Under the pieces are notes generated by a model, which searched no databases, was not told the origin of the DNA, and saw nothing but the letters and a program-made list of their open reading frames with translations. From Paenibacillus solanacearum (GTDB taxonomy: Bacteria > Bacillota > Bacilli > Paenibacillales > NBRC-103111), in the NCBI RefSeq assembly GCF_910593845.1, contig NZ_CAJVAS010000026.1, forward strand, positions 1-64,000: 64,000 bases of DNA, given 5' to 3'. Position numbers and translations under genes: made by a program. Shown in pieces: positions 23,416 to 31,569 of this stretch. Within the stretch, counting starts at the first letter, position 1. Each line of letters starts with the position of its first letter.

Positions 23416-25026
23416 ATGGATAAAAAAGAACCGGTAATGGAGATGACGCGAAGGCAGTTTCTAACGAAGGTGGGCAAGATCGGCGGAACCGCCGCCGTAT
23501 TCAGCATGATGGGCACGCTCGGCCTGCTCTCTCCCGAGACGCTGAAGGCAGCCGAGTTCACTCCCCCCAATCAGGGAGACTTGACCTCCGCGCACCGGAA
23601 AGGCAAGAAGGTCATTATTCTCGGCGCCGGCATCGCGGGTATGACGGCAGCTTACGAGTTGGGGCTGGCCGGCTACGATTGCACTATACTCGAAGCGCGA
23701 CCCCGCTCCGGCGGCCGCATCTGGACCGTGCGTCGGGGCACGGCAGAGACCGAGATCGGCGGCATCAAGCAAGTCGCCCGCTTCGACGAAGGGGAGACGA
23801 TGTACCTGAACGCCGGCCCGATGCGGATTCCGCAGTTCCACTCCACGATGGAATACTGCCGCAAGTTCGGCGTAGCCATCGAGCCGTTCAACAACGTCAA
23901 TGAGCACGGCTACTATTACAACGAGAACGTCGGGGCGCTGTCAGGTCAAAAAGTGAGGAAACGCGCGGCTAAGGCTGACGTCCGCGGCTACGTTGCCGAG
24001 ATGCTCGCCAAAGCGGTGAACCAGAATGCGCTCGATTTGCCCCTCACGCCGGACGAGAAGCTAAAGCTGGTCGACTACCTGAAGCGCGAAGGCGATCTCA
24101 GCGCCGATCTGTTCTACAAAGGCTCGGAGCGCGGAGGCTATATCGAGGAACCCGGCGGCAAGCTGGATGCCGGCGTGCGGCGCGATCCGTTCGATATGAA
24201 GTCGATTATCACCTCCGGCTTCGGCATTTTCTTCGCCAGTGAATACTCCTACGACCAGCAAATGATGATGTTCCATCCCGTCGGCGGCATCGACGCCATT
24301 CCCCGAGCGTTCGAGAAGCGCGTCGGCCACATGATCGAGTTCAACTCCGAAGTGAAGGAAATCCGGCAAAACGACAGCGGCGTCCGCATCGTGTATACGA
24401 ATGCGAAGACAGGCGCAACCCAAGAGCTTACCGGCGAATACTGCATATGCACCATTCCGCTATCCGTGCTGAAATCGATCCCGGCCGACTTTTCCAAGGA
24501 AATGGCCGATGCAATCGGCAAGGTCAACTATGCGTCCGCAGGCAAAATCGGCCTGCAATTCAAGCGCCGCTTCTGGGAAGAAGACGAGCAAATCTACGGC
24601 GGCAGCTCGTTGACGAATATGGACATTACGCAAATGTACTACCCGCCGACGGGCTATTTCGGCAAAAAAGGCGTACTTCTGGGCTATTACGTTACCGGAG
24701 CCAATGCGGATAAAATCGGCAGCATGCCGGTGGCCGACCGCGAAAACTACGCGCTCAGCCAAGCCGCCAAAATTCATCCGCAGGTGTATCGGGAGTTCGA
24801 GGCCTCCTTCTCCGTCCACTGGAAAAACATCAAATACAACGTCGGCGCGTGGGGCTCCTACTCGGCGGAGGAGCGGAAAACGATCTATCCGACGCTCTGC
24901 AAGCCGGACGGCCGCATTTATTTATGCGGCGAGCATATCAGCTACATTCCCGCCTGGATGGCCGGCGGCATCGATTCGGCGCGGAAGGTCGTAACGGAAA
25001 TCCACGAACGCGTCATGAAAGAATAG
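23416..25026 (+). CDS. Tat-exported flavin L-amino-acid oxidase
   Basis: 536-aa flavoenzyme of the amine oxidase/LAAO family, converting L-amino acids to imino acids with release of H2O2. A twin-arginine signal (MTRRQFLTK, Arg12-Arg13) and hydrophobic stretch precede the FAD-binding motif VIILGAGIAGMTAAYELG (Gly70-Gly75) and EARPRSGGR. The C-terminal FAD motif is GRIYLCGEHISYIPAWMAGGIDSARKV (in two parts, IYLCGEHIS and WMAGGIDSA). AAGGAG lies 9 nt before the ATG at 23416. First gene of an operon with an exported Rid protein (16 nt on) and TatA, behind a TnrA-type operator. Substrate range unknown. Confidence 0.92.
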   Translation: MDKKEPVMEMTRRQFLTKVGKIGGTAAVFSMMGTLGLLSPETLKAAEFTPPNQGDLTSAHRKGKKVIILGAGIAGMTAAYELGLAGYDCTILEARPRSGGRIWTVRRGTAETEIGGIKQVARFDEGETMYLNAGPMRIPQFHSTMEYCRKFGVAIEPFNNVNEHGYYYNENVGALSGQKVRKRAAKADVRGYVAEMLAKAVNQNALDLPLTPDEKLKLVDYLKREGDLSADLFYKGSERGGYIEEPGGKLDAGVRRDPFDMKSIITSGFGIFFASEYSYDQQMMMFHPVGGIDAIPRAFEKRVGHMIEFNSEVKEIRQNDSGVRIVYTNAKTGATQELTGEYCICTIPLSVLKSIPADFSKEMADAIGKVNYASAGKIGLQFKRRFWEEDEQIYGGSSLTNMDITQMYYPPTGYFGKKGVLLGYYVTGANADKIGSMPVADRENYALSQAAKIHPQVYREFEASFSVHWKNIKYNVGAWGSYSAEERKTIYPTLCKPDGRIYLCGEHISYIPAWMAGGIDSARKVVTEIHERVMKE

Positions 25027-25041
25027 AGAAGGGGCGATCAC

Positions 25042-25602
25042 ATGAACAAGTTCAAGTCTTTGAAGACAATGCTGGCGGCCGGCGCGCTTTCCGTCTTTTT
25101 GGCGGTCAGCGTCTATGCGGACGACACCGACAAGCCGAACAAATACCCGGCCGAGCCGATCCACGAAGCGGAATTTTACGGCAATCCATCCTCGGCGATA
25201 TCCGGCGGCGTCTCTGTCCCCGCCGGGGCGGCCTACTTATATACGAGCGGCACGACGCCTCCGCAGCTCAATAAAGAAGGCGCGACCGTATATGAACGCT
25301 ATGGAGATACGAAGACGCAAGCGACCGGCGTGCTCAAAAACATCGAGAACCAGCTCAAGGAAAAAGGATTGACGATGAACGACGTCATTTATTTGCGGGC
25401 TTACTTGACCGCCGACGCGGCCAAAGACAACAAGTTCGATTACGCCGGTTGGAACGAAGCGTACGGCCAGTTTTTCAACACGGAAGCGAATCCGGTGAAG
25501 ACGGCGCGTTCCACGGTCGGCGTCGCCAGTCTTGTCAATGCCGATTGGCTCATCGAAATCGAAGCCGTCGCGATATACCCAAAGAAGCCAAGCGCCGAAT
25601 AA
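25042..25602 (+). CDS. Exported RidA/YjgF-family protein
   Basis: 186-aa protein with a Sec signal peptide (MLAAGALSVFLAVSVYA, cut near residue 26) and a Rid fold: TGVLKNIENQLKEKGLTMNDVIYLRAYL and the strongly conserved ARSTVGVASLV with its substrate-binding Arg. Rid proteins hydrolyse reactive enamines/imines to ketones plus ammonia. Most are cytoplasmic, so an exported member is unusual. It lies 15 nt after the oxidase, which makes imino acids, so the two are expected to act in sequence outside the membrane. GAAGGGGCG-type ribosome site before the ATG. Confidence 0.88.
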   Translation: MNKFKSLKTMLAAGALSVFLAVSVYADDTDKPNKYPAEPIHEAEFYGNPSSAISGGVSVPAGAAYLYTSGTTPPQLNKEGATVYERYGDTKTQATGVLKNIENQLKEKGLTMNDVIYLRAYLTADAAKDNKFDYAGWNEAYGQFFNTEANPVKTARSTVGVASLVNADWLIEIEAVAIYPKKPSAE

Positions 25603-25640
25603 CGAGCCGAACCCGGCTGCACGGAAAGGATGGATGACCT

Positions 25641-25844
25641 TTGCTGCACAATATCGGATTACCCGGACTTCTGATGATTGTCGTTGTCGTCTTGATTTTA
25701 TTCGGACCCTCCAAGCTGCCGGAATTCGGCCGGGCGGTCGGACGCACGCTGCATGAATTCAAGTCGTCGGCAAGAGAGCTCGTGTCCGAGACCAAGAATG
25801 AGGAGGACGACACGAAAAACTCCGCTGAACGCAAACCCGCTTGA
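25641..25844 (+). CDS. tatA: Twin-arginine translocase subunit TatA/TatE
   Basis: 67-aa protein with one membrane helix (GLPGLLMIVVVVLILFGPSKLPE), the FG-P hinge motif, an amphipathic helix (FGRAVGRTLHEFKSSARELV) and an acidic tail: a typical TatA. It starts with TTG at 25641, AAAGGA 10 nt upstream. Third gene after the Tat-dependent oxidase; a dedicated TatA for one substrate is known from Bacillus (TatAd with PhoD). No tatC is in the window, so it must work with a TatC encoded elsewhere. Confidence 0.92.
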   Translation: MLHNIGLPGLLMIVVVVLILFGPSKLPEFGRAVGRTLHEFKSSARELVSETKNEEDDTKNSAERKPA

Positions 25845-25857
25845 TCCCCCCACCACA

Positions 25858-25894
25858 AAGAACCCGTCAGGCTCCTCCCTGGCGGGTTCTTCTT
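25858..25894 (+). terminator. Terminator of the oxidase-Rid-TatA operon
   Basis: A 14-bp stem (25858-25871 with 25878-25891, one G-U) and a TTCTT tail, directly after tatA. Confidence 0.85.
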
Positions 25895-25936
25895 ACGTAT
25901 GCGCGCTTACAACCGGCCATAACGCTAAGCCAACGT

Positions 25937-26386
25937 TCAACCCGGCTGCGTCTCGCGGTACTTGATCAATACGATTTCTTCCGCACCGTCCTCCGCCGAA
26001 GCGACCAGCACCTCGTCGACCAGCGCTTGCATCAGGAACAATCCGAGCTGCGAAGCGTCCGTATCGCCCAGCTTGCTCGATTCCATCGGCGCGGCAGCCT
26101 CCATCGCCCGGCCGAACTTCAGCACCCCCTGCTCGGCGCCGATCCGCACGCGCAGCCCTTCGTCGTTCATCGCATACACGATGCAAAGCCGGGCTTGCGC
26201 TTCGTTCTCCAGCTGCAGCAGCGCGTGGTTACAAGCCTCCGTAACGGCCACCTTCAGATCTTCGATCGATTCGTACGAATACCCCATGCGTACAGCCACC
26301 CCGTATAATGACAGCCGGATCGTATCCAGATGCTCGGCATCGGCCGGTACGGATAACCGGACTTCCTTGCCGCTCTCCGCGCTCAT
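25937..26386 (-). CDS. Degenerate RsbW-like anti-sigma kinase homologue
   Basis: 149-aa GHKL-fold protein clearly related to the RsbW at 16546 (shared SVPADAEHLDTIRLSLYG, SYESIEDLKVAVTEACN). Key ATP-site residues differ: the N-box reads EACNH, so the Mg-coordinating Asn (Asn63 in the other RsbW) is His54, the G1 Asp is replaced (AEQG instead of KDSG), and the G2 loop is SQLGLFLM rather than GGLGIYLM. It is probably a weak or dead kinase that could still bind its partners. It overlaps the RsbV-like gene by ATGA and no sigma gene follows. Target unknown. Confidence 0.8.
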   Translation of the reverse strand: MSAESGKEVRLSVPADAEHLDTIRLSLYGVAVRMGYSYESIEDLKVAVTEACNHALLQLENEAQARLCIVYAMNDEGLRVRIGAEQGVLKFGRAMEAAAPMESSKLGDTDASQLGLFLMQALVDEVLVASAEDGAEEIVLIKYRETQPG

Positions 26387-26718
26387 CCTCCTCCCCCTTC
26401 CACGTTCAGGAATTGGGATAAGCCCGTCATATCGAACAGCCTGCGAATTTTGGGAGAAACCTCCTGCGCAGTAATTTGCCCGTCCGAGGCTTGCCGCTGT
26501 TTCAGCAGCGACACGATAATGCCGATTCCGGTGCTGTCGATGTAGGTCAGCTCTCTCATGTTCAGCTTTAGCGGTACGCCTTCCTGCGCGGCAAGCGGCT
26601 CGACGGCCGATTGGAACAGCTCTGCCGTTCCCAAATCAAGCTCGCCCGTCATGTACACGATATGCGCCTCCGGCGCGGAAAGCACCTTCACATGAAACTT
26701 CTGGGTATCCCGTTTCAT
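26383..26718 (-). CDS. RsbV-like STAS anti-sigma antagonist
   Basis: 111-aa STAS protein with the intact phospho-acceptor loop LTYIDSTGIGIIVSLLK (Ser62) and the FDMTGLSQFL C-terminal helix, very similar to the RsbV at 17025. GGAG lies 8 nt before the ATG. Second gene of a three-gene operon: exported protein (26748), this gene 29 nt later, then the RsbW-like gene. It could compete with or feed into the sigma-B switch. Confidence 0.85.
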   Translation of the reverse strand: MKRDTQKFHVKVLSAPEAHIVYMTGELDLGTAELFQSAVEPLAAQEGVPLKLNMRELTYIDSTGIGIIVSLLKQRQASDGQITAQEVSPKIRRLFDMTGLSQFLNVEGGGG

Positions 26719-26747
26719 GATGCATCTCCCCTTTCCATGGAATCCAC

Positions 26748-27302
26748 TTATGGCTCGGTTCTGTTCTTTTCGCTTGGCAGCGGCGGAGACATCAGCTCGA
26801 ATGCGTTATGGTTATTGACAACGACCTGCTCGATTTGGTCGCCCTTTGCGACCCATCCCCTTGCAATAAGCGACGCCGTTCCCGAATTGACGAGAATTCT
26901 GCCCAGGTACGCGCGGTCCCCGCACTTGATATGATTGCCGAAATTAATGTGATACAGACCGGTGGCATAACCCGGCAGCGAGAACGGCTTGCCTGGCAGA
27001 AGGGTTGAGTTGATCTCGCGGTACGAGGAGCCTTCCGCGTTAAATTTAGTGCCGTCCTGTTTATAAAAGAACAGCGTAATATCCGCTGCATTCGCCGATG
27101 TATTGGATAATTGAAACGAGAAGTCCAGCGAATCTTCGGGGCTGCAATAATTGTTGACCGGAAGCTGAAATGCGATCGAATCCGGCAGGGCGCGCAGCTC
27201 GCCAGTCGCGGCGGTAGGCTCTACCGCTTTGGCCGGAAGCATGAGCATGAAGCTTAATGCGAGTGTTGGAATAGCGATTCTTTTGATCATGTTGTTCATC
27301 AT
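26748..27302 (-). CDS. Exported protein of unknown function
   Basis: 184-aa protein with a signal peptide (IPTLALSFMLMLPAKAV, cut near residue 28) and a beta-rich mature part with two Cys (NNYCSPEDSLDFSFQLSN; HIKCGDRAYLGRILV) that may form a disulfide. The pattern of hydrophobic strands suggests a single beta-sandwich domain. AAAGGAG precedes the ATG and TATAAT (27331-27336 on the minus strand) lies just upstream. It heads the operon with the second RsbV/RsbW-like pair, which suggests its level or state is linked to that switch. Family not recognised. Confidence 0.7.
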   Translation of the reverse strand: MMNNMIKRIAIPTLALSFMLMLPAKAVEPTAATGELRALPDSIAFQLPVNNYCSPEDSLDFSFQLSNTSANAADITLFFYKQDGTKFNAEGSSYREINSTLLPGKPFSLPGYATGLYHINFGNHIKCGDRAYLGRILVNSGTASLIARGWVAKGDQIEQVVVNNHNAFELMSPPLPSEKNRTEP

Positions 27303-27368
27303 GCAAATCTCCTTTAATCTTTACTGCCATTATAACGTATATGGCGGCTTTGGGCGGATATGACGCCG

Positions 27369-28250
27369 TCAATCGCGTCCCCACCGCAGCTGCTTTTCGC
27401 GGAACTCCTTCGGGGAGCATTGATTGAACTTGCGGAAAATTTTATAAAAATGGCCCATATTCGTCATGCCGATCTTCTCCCCGATCTCCTCAATGCTCAA
27501 ATCCTGCGTCAGCAGCAGGCGCTCCGCCATCTTGACCTTATTGTAATTGACATAATCGACGAAGGACATGCCGATGACCTTCTTGAAATACTTCACAAAA
27601 TGGTGGTAGCTGATATTCGCGATTTGGCTCGCTTCCTTGACGACGATTTTGCCGCTGATGTTTTTATTGACGTAATCGAGCACCGGCTTCAACCGGATAA
27701 TATCCGCATGATCTTTGAAAGGCAGCACCTGACGCGTATCGTTGCGGATCAGCGTGAGCAGGATTTTACGGATCAGCATGCTGACGGCCATTTCGTAGCC
27801 TGGCGCTTTCCGCTTTTCTTCCTCGAAGATGTCCTGTATGCTCCTGGCAATCTCCGCTTTGGCGGCCCCGTTTTCGTTGAAAATATAATTGAGCTTGCTG
27901 AGCGGCGCGTTCACCCGTTCGAACAATTTCATGTACGTCAGCGTGGACGGGTCCAAATATTGATGACAGTCGAACTGGAAGACGATATATTCCACGACCC
28001 GGGACATGTCCCGGTGCAGCTGGTTCGGCCCGATCAGCACAATATCGCCGTCTTCGAGCGGGTACATCTCCTTATCGACATAAACGTCGAGCCGCCCTTT
28101 CAAAATATACAGCAGCTCGATTTGCTTGTGATAGTGCCATATATTCCAAAACCCGTCAACCTTTTTGTGAATGAATATTTTGAGCGGGATCAGCGGATTG
28201 GCATATGAAATTTTTTCGTGGTACGGGTTGTCTTCGTCGTAAATGACCAA
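27369..28250 (-). CDS. AraC family transcriptional regulator
   Basis: 293-aa regulator: cupin half (WHYHKQIELLYILKGRLDVYVDKEMYPLEDGDIVLIGPNQLHR, seen as GRLDVYVDKEMYPLEDGD) and a C-terminal double helix-turn-helix (IVVKEASQIANISYHHFVKYFK; IEEIGEKIGMTNMGHFYKIFRK). I choose the TTG at 28250 because AGGAGA lies 9 nt upstream and it gives the normal length; the open frame has an earlier ATG at 28409 but crosses the intergenic region. It is divergent from the solute-binding lipoprotein gene and is its probable regulator. Confidence 0.85.
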   Translation of the reverse strand: MVIYDEDNPYHEKISYANPLIPLKIFIHKKVDGFWNIWHYHKQIELLYILKGRLDVYVDKEMYPLEDGDIVLIGPNQLHRDMSRVVEYIVFQFDCHQYLDPSTLTYMKLFERVNAPLSKLNYIFNENGAAKAEIARSIQDIFEEEKRKAPGYEMAVSMLIRKILLTLIRNDTRQVLPFKDHADIIRLKPVLDYVNKNISGKIVVKEASQIANISYHHFVKYFKKVIGMSFVDYVNYNKVKMAERLLLTQDLSIEEIGEKIGMTNMGHFYKIFRKFNQCSPKEFREKQLRWGRD

Positions 28251-28428
28251 TATGCCTAGTCTCCTTTGCCGCCTGCACAAAATCGCGTAGGAAGTAACCC
28301 AAATCGCGCATAAAATTTTCGCTGCTTCTATTATAAGATAAAACTGAAACCGCTTAAAACCCATAAATCTTAAAGATCTTATGAAGCGGCATGGCAATAC
28401 GGCATACAAAAATAAGGAGGGTTACTCG

Positions 28429-29751
28429 ATGTTGCGCAGTAAACACAAATCGATTGCAGGGATCGTCATCTTGGCCGTTATGCTCGCGGCCTGCGGCAAA
28501 ACGAATCCCGCCACGAATTCGACTCAGGACGCGCCGAATGCAGCGGCACCGAAACCTTTAAGCACGGAGCCGGCAACGATCGTCCTATATAACCAGCAGC
28601 TGTACAGCAAGGAAGAGATGGAACGCATCTTTATCGAACCGGTCAAAAAGAAATTTCCGCATATAACGCTCGATATCATCTATCCCGGAAAAGGTACGCA
28701 GCTGGCCGACCTGATCGCGGCCGGGACGATCCCCGACATGTTCTTCTTCAAGCCGTACATCGAAGAGCTGATCGATGCCGACATTCCGCTCAGCCTGGAC
28801 GATCTGATCAAGCAATCGCAATATGATTTGAACAAAATCGATAAGGTATATCTGGATGCGATCCGCTCGTATTCGCCGGACGGCAAGCTGCTCGGCGTTC
28901 CGGTAACTTCGCAGTTTTATGCGCTGTGGTACAACAAGGACATCTTCGATAAATTCGGCGTACCGTATCCGAAAGACGGCATGACGTGGGAAGAGACGAT
29001 CGAGCTGGCCAAGCAGGTCACCCGCAATGTCGACGGCGTGCAGTACCGGGGCATCGATCCGAACAGCTATTTCAACTTCTCGTCGGCGCTGTCCTTGCCG
29101 CTCATCGATCCGAAGACGGAAAAGCCGATTATTTCGGACAAATGGAAATACGTGTTCGAAACGATGATGAAGGTATATAACATCCCCGGCAACAAGCCGG
29201 CCAAGCTGGTCGACAATCAGCTGAACTCCGTGTTTGCCAAAGACATGACGCTGGCGATGATTCCGTCCTTCAACATCTTGTCCTCGCTCAAGGACGCGTC
29301 GGCCAAAGGCTTGAACTGGGATGTCGCCCAGGCGCCGAGCCACAAGGATGCGCCGAACAAATATTACCAGGTTGACTCCCACATTCTTGTCGTATCGAAA
29401 ACGAGCAAATACAAGGAGCAGGTGATGCAGGTCATCATGGCCGCCACCGCGGAGGATACGCAGGTCGCACTCTCGAGAGCGGGCCGCATGGCGGCGATCA
29501 ACAGTCCGGAAGTGAAGAAGCAGTTTGCAGCCGACCTGCCGTACGCGCAGGGCAAAAACATGCAGGGCATCTTCAAAAGCCAGCCGTCGGCCTTCACCCT
29601 TCAGCATAAGTATAACGGTTTGATCCGGGGACCGATCAAGAGCGCGTTCCAGGACGTGTTCGACGGCAAGACGGATATCAATACGGCGCTGCGTACGGCG
29701 GAGGAAAAGGCGAATGCCGCCGTTCAGCAGGCGAAGGAAACCGGCAAGTAA
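28429..29751 (+). CDS. Extracellular solute-binding lipoprotein, family 1
   Basis: 440-aa lipoprotein: signal peptide with lipobox LAAC (Cys22), low-complexity linker, then a family-1 (sugar-type) ABC binding protein with PDMFFFKPYIEELIDADIPL, ALWYNKDIFDKFGVPYPKDGMTWEETIELAK and a closing C-terminal domain. AAGGAGG precedes the ATG at 28429. Neither permeases nor an ATPase are adjacent, so it is an orphan that either shares a distant transporter or acts in sensing. It lies between an AraC regulator and a GDPD-like lipoprotein, with 37 nt to the latter. Confidence 0.9.
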   Translation: MLRSKHKSIAGIVILAVMLAACGKTNPATNSTQDAPNAAAPKPLSTEPATIVLYNQQLYSKEEMERIFIEPVKKKFPHITLDIIYPGKGTQLADLIAAGTIPDMFFFKPYIEELIDADIPLSLDDLIKQSQYDLNKIDKVYLDAIRSYSPDGKLLGVPVTSQFYALWYNKDIFDKFGVPYPKDGMTWEETIELAKQVTRNVDGVQYRGIDPNSYFNFSSALSLPLIDPKTEKPIISDKWKYVFETMMKVYNIPGNKPAKLVDNQLNSVFAKDMTLAMIPSFNILSSLKDASAKGLNWDVAQAPSHKDAPNKYYQVDSHILVVSKTSKYKEQVMQVIMAATAEDTQVALSRAGRMAAINSPEVKKQFAADLPYAQGKNMQGIFKSQPSAFTLQHKYNGLIRGPIKSAFQDVFDGKTDINTALRTAEEKANAAVQQAKETGK

Positions 29752-29788
29752 CAGACGATTGAACCGATAGAAAGGTTGTGTATTCGTT

Positions 29789-30721
29789 TTGAACAGAAGT
29801 GCCATTCGATCCCTCGGATGTACGCTGACGATCCTGCTGCTCTCGCTTGGGACCGGCTGCGCGTCTTCCTCCTCCCTTCCAGCAGCAAAAGGCGCCGAGC
29901 CGCCGGGCGGCAAGCCGCTGCGCATAGGCCGGGCCGCCTTTACGGACAAGAACAGCGGCGTGTGGGTCGTCGCCCACATGTCCGATTGGCGCAATCATGC
30001 GGCCAATTCGCTGAGCGGCATACAGGGCGCCATCGATATGGGCGTTCATATCGTCGAGGTCGACGTGCAGCTCACCAAAGACAACGTGCCGATTCTGATG
30101 CATGACGAGACCGTGGATAAAACGACGAACGGAACCGGGAAAGTGGCCGAGATGACGCTGGCCGAAATCAAATCGCTGTACCTGAAACAGCGGCAGGGCG
30201 GCGACAACGAGCCTCTGACGAGCGAGCGCGTGCCGACACTCAAGGAAGCGATGGAGCTGGCCAAAGGGAAAGTGATGGTCAACCTCGATAAAGGCTGGGC
30301 TTACCGCGACGCAATGTGGGACGTTCTCGTGCAAACCGGGACGACCGATCACGGAATATTCAAAAGCGCAGCCAACAATGTGGAGGTGGAGAGCTGGCTC
30401 AAGTCCAAATCGCCGAGGCCGCTCTACGTCCAAGTCATGCTCGACAGCCACCTGGATAAGCTGGACGCGCTGCTCCGCGGCGCCAAGCCCGATGCGTTCG
30501 AGTTGGTGTTCCCTTCGAGGAATGCGAAGGTGATCGCCGACGAGACGTTAACGAAAATTCGCCAATCCGGGGCGAAGCTGTGGGTCAACACCATGATGCC
30601 GTCGCAAATCGCCGGCATGAAGGACGTCGAGACGACGTGGGATTGGAGCATCGGCAAGGGAGTTCAGCTCATCCAGACGGACGCCCCTTCGCGGCTGCTC
30701 CGGCATTTGAAGAAGGAATAA
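29789..30721 (+). CDS. Glycerophosphodiester phosphodiesterase-like lipoprotein
   Basis: 310-aa lipoprotein (lipobox GTGC, Cys24) with a GDPD TIM barrel: IDMGVHIVEVDVQLTKDNVPILMHDETVDKTTNG (ExD and HD metal/catalytic motifs, seen as VEVDVQLTKD and LMHDETVD) and QTDAP near the end. The family signature HR near the start is altered to HM (VAHMSDWRN) and the usual PENS is AANS, so activity is in doubt. It starts with TTG at 29789 with a weak, distant AAAGG site. It follows the solute-binding lipoprotein in one transcript ending at the terminator at 30765. Confidence 0.8.
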   Translation: MNRSAIRSLGCTLTILLLSLGTGCASSSSLPAAKGAEPPGGKPLRIGRAAFTDKNSGVWVVAHMSDWRNHAANSLSGIQGAIDMGVHIVEVDVQLTKDNVPILMHDETVDKTTNGTGKVAEMTLAEIKSLYLKQRQGGDNEPLTSERVPTLKEAMELAKGKVMVNLDKGWAYRDAMWDVLVQTGTTDHGIFKSAANNVEVESWLKSKSPRPLYVQVMLDSHLDKLDALLRGAKPDAFELVFPSRNAKVIADETLTKIRQSGAKLWVNTMMPSQIAGMKDVETTWDWSIGKGVQLIQTDAPSRLLRHLKKE

Positions 30722-30764
30722 TTGGATCATCATTCGGCTAAAGCATGCCCGCATCTTTGCGAGC

Positions 30765-30809
30765 AAGCCTTCGGCACCGCCCTTGAGGCGGTTGCCGGAG
30801 GCTTTTTTT
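30765..30809 (+). terminator. Terminator after the GDPD-like gene
   Basis: A long imperfect stem (AAGCCT..CCGCC with GGCGG..AGGCTT, 30765-30804) followed by seven T. Confidence 0.9.
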
Positions 30810-30818
30810 CATAAACGC

Positions 30819-30863
30819 TGACATACAGCTGTCAACGTTCCTGATGTACAGTAATGACATACA
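30819..30863. promoter_or_regulatory. Possible operator in front of the DinB gene
   Basis: TGACA-N6-TGTCA (30819-30834) is a perfect inverted repeat, and TGACATACA recurs at 30855-30863. Role unknown. Confidence 0.3.
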
Positions 30864-30929
30864 AGGAGCTGCGCCCTTTTGTAACGGCTGCGCTCCACAA
30901 CTTATGAAACGATGGAGGCTGGTTACCCG

Positions 30930-31433
30930 ATGATGTATGTGACAATACAAGACTTTATTGACGATTACGAAAATGAAACGAAGACTACACAAAGGCTGCT
31001 GGACGCACTGACGGACGAATCCCTCAGACAGGAGATCGCTCCCGGCTACCGAACACTAGGCCATCTGGCATGGCATCTTGTCCCCGGCGCCAGTATGCTG
31101 CAGCAAGCCGGCTTGCGCTTTGAAGTGCCCGCGGAGCGGAAGGAGCCGCCGGCATCGGCGGATACGATCGCGCAAGCGTACCAGCGGACGACGCGGGCGC
31201 TGATCGAAGCGGTGCGAGCTCAGTGGATGGATGAAACATTACAGGAAACCAATCTTGTATATGAAATGCCGTGGAAAAACGGACTGACACTGGCGATTTT
31301 CCTGCGGCATGAAATTCACCACCGCGGACAGTTGACCGTGTTGATGCGTCAGGCCGGCCTGCCGCTCAGCGGCGTGTACGGCCCGACCAAGGAAGAGTGG
31401 GCTGCCTTCGGGATGGCAGCCCCGGCGATATAG
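30930..31433 (+). CDS. DinB family protein
   Basis: 167-aa four-helix-bundle protein of the DinB/YfiT superfamily. The metal-binding histidines are visible in TLGHLAWHLVPG and FLRHEIHHRGQLTVLMRQAG. Members are metal-dependent hydrolases or thiol transferases; the name comes from DNA-damage induction in B. subtilis but the function differs between members. GGAGG lies about 11 nt before the ATG at 30930; the ATG at 30912 is upstream of that site. Single-gene unit between two strong terminators. Confidence 0.88.
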   Translation: MMYVTIQDFIDDYENETKTTQRLLDALTDESLRQEIAPGYRTLGHLAWHLVPGASMLQQAGLRFEVPAERKEPPASADTIAQAYQRTTRALIEAVRAQWMDETLQETNLVYEMPWKNGLTLAIFLRHEIHHRGQLTVLMRQAGLPLSGVYGPTKEEWAAFGMAAPAI

Positions 31434-31470
31434 CGATCGATGTCCTGACCGTCAGCGGCGTACAGGATGT

Positions 31471-31518
31471 AAAAGGCCTTGTCGTTTGGCTTCTATTCTG
31501 CCAACGACAAGGCCTTTT
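31471..31518. terminator. Bidirectional terminator between dinB-like and glgC-like genes
   Basis: A 19-bp stem with one bulged T (31471-31490 with 31500-31518), A-rich before and T-rich after. Confidence 0.9.
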
Positions 31519-31569
31519 AATTGATTGGAACAGCAGGAACCCTGGTAAAACCGCGTTTCAGTATTCTAC

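Noticed and set aside
28259..28409. Longer AraC protein starting at ATG 28409
   Set aside because: It gives an unusual hydrophobic extension across the divergent promoter region and has no ribosome site; the TTG at 28250 with AGGAGA fits the family length.
30819..30863. LexA/SOS box in front of the DinB-family gene
   Set aside because: The dyad TGACA-N6-TGTCA does not match the Gram-positive LexA consensus (CGAAC-N4-GTTCG).
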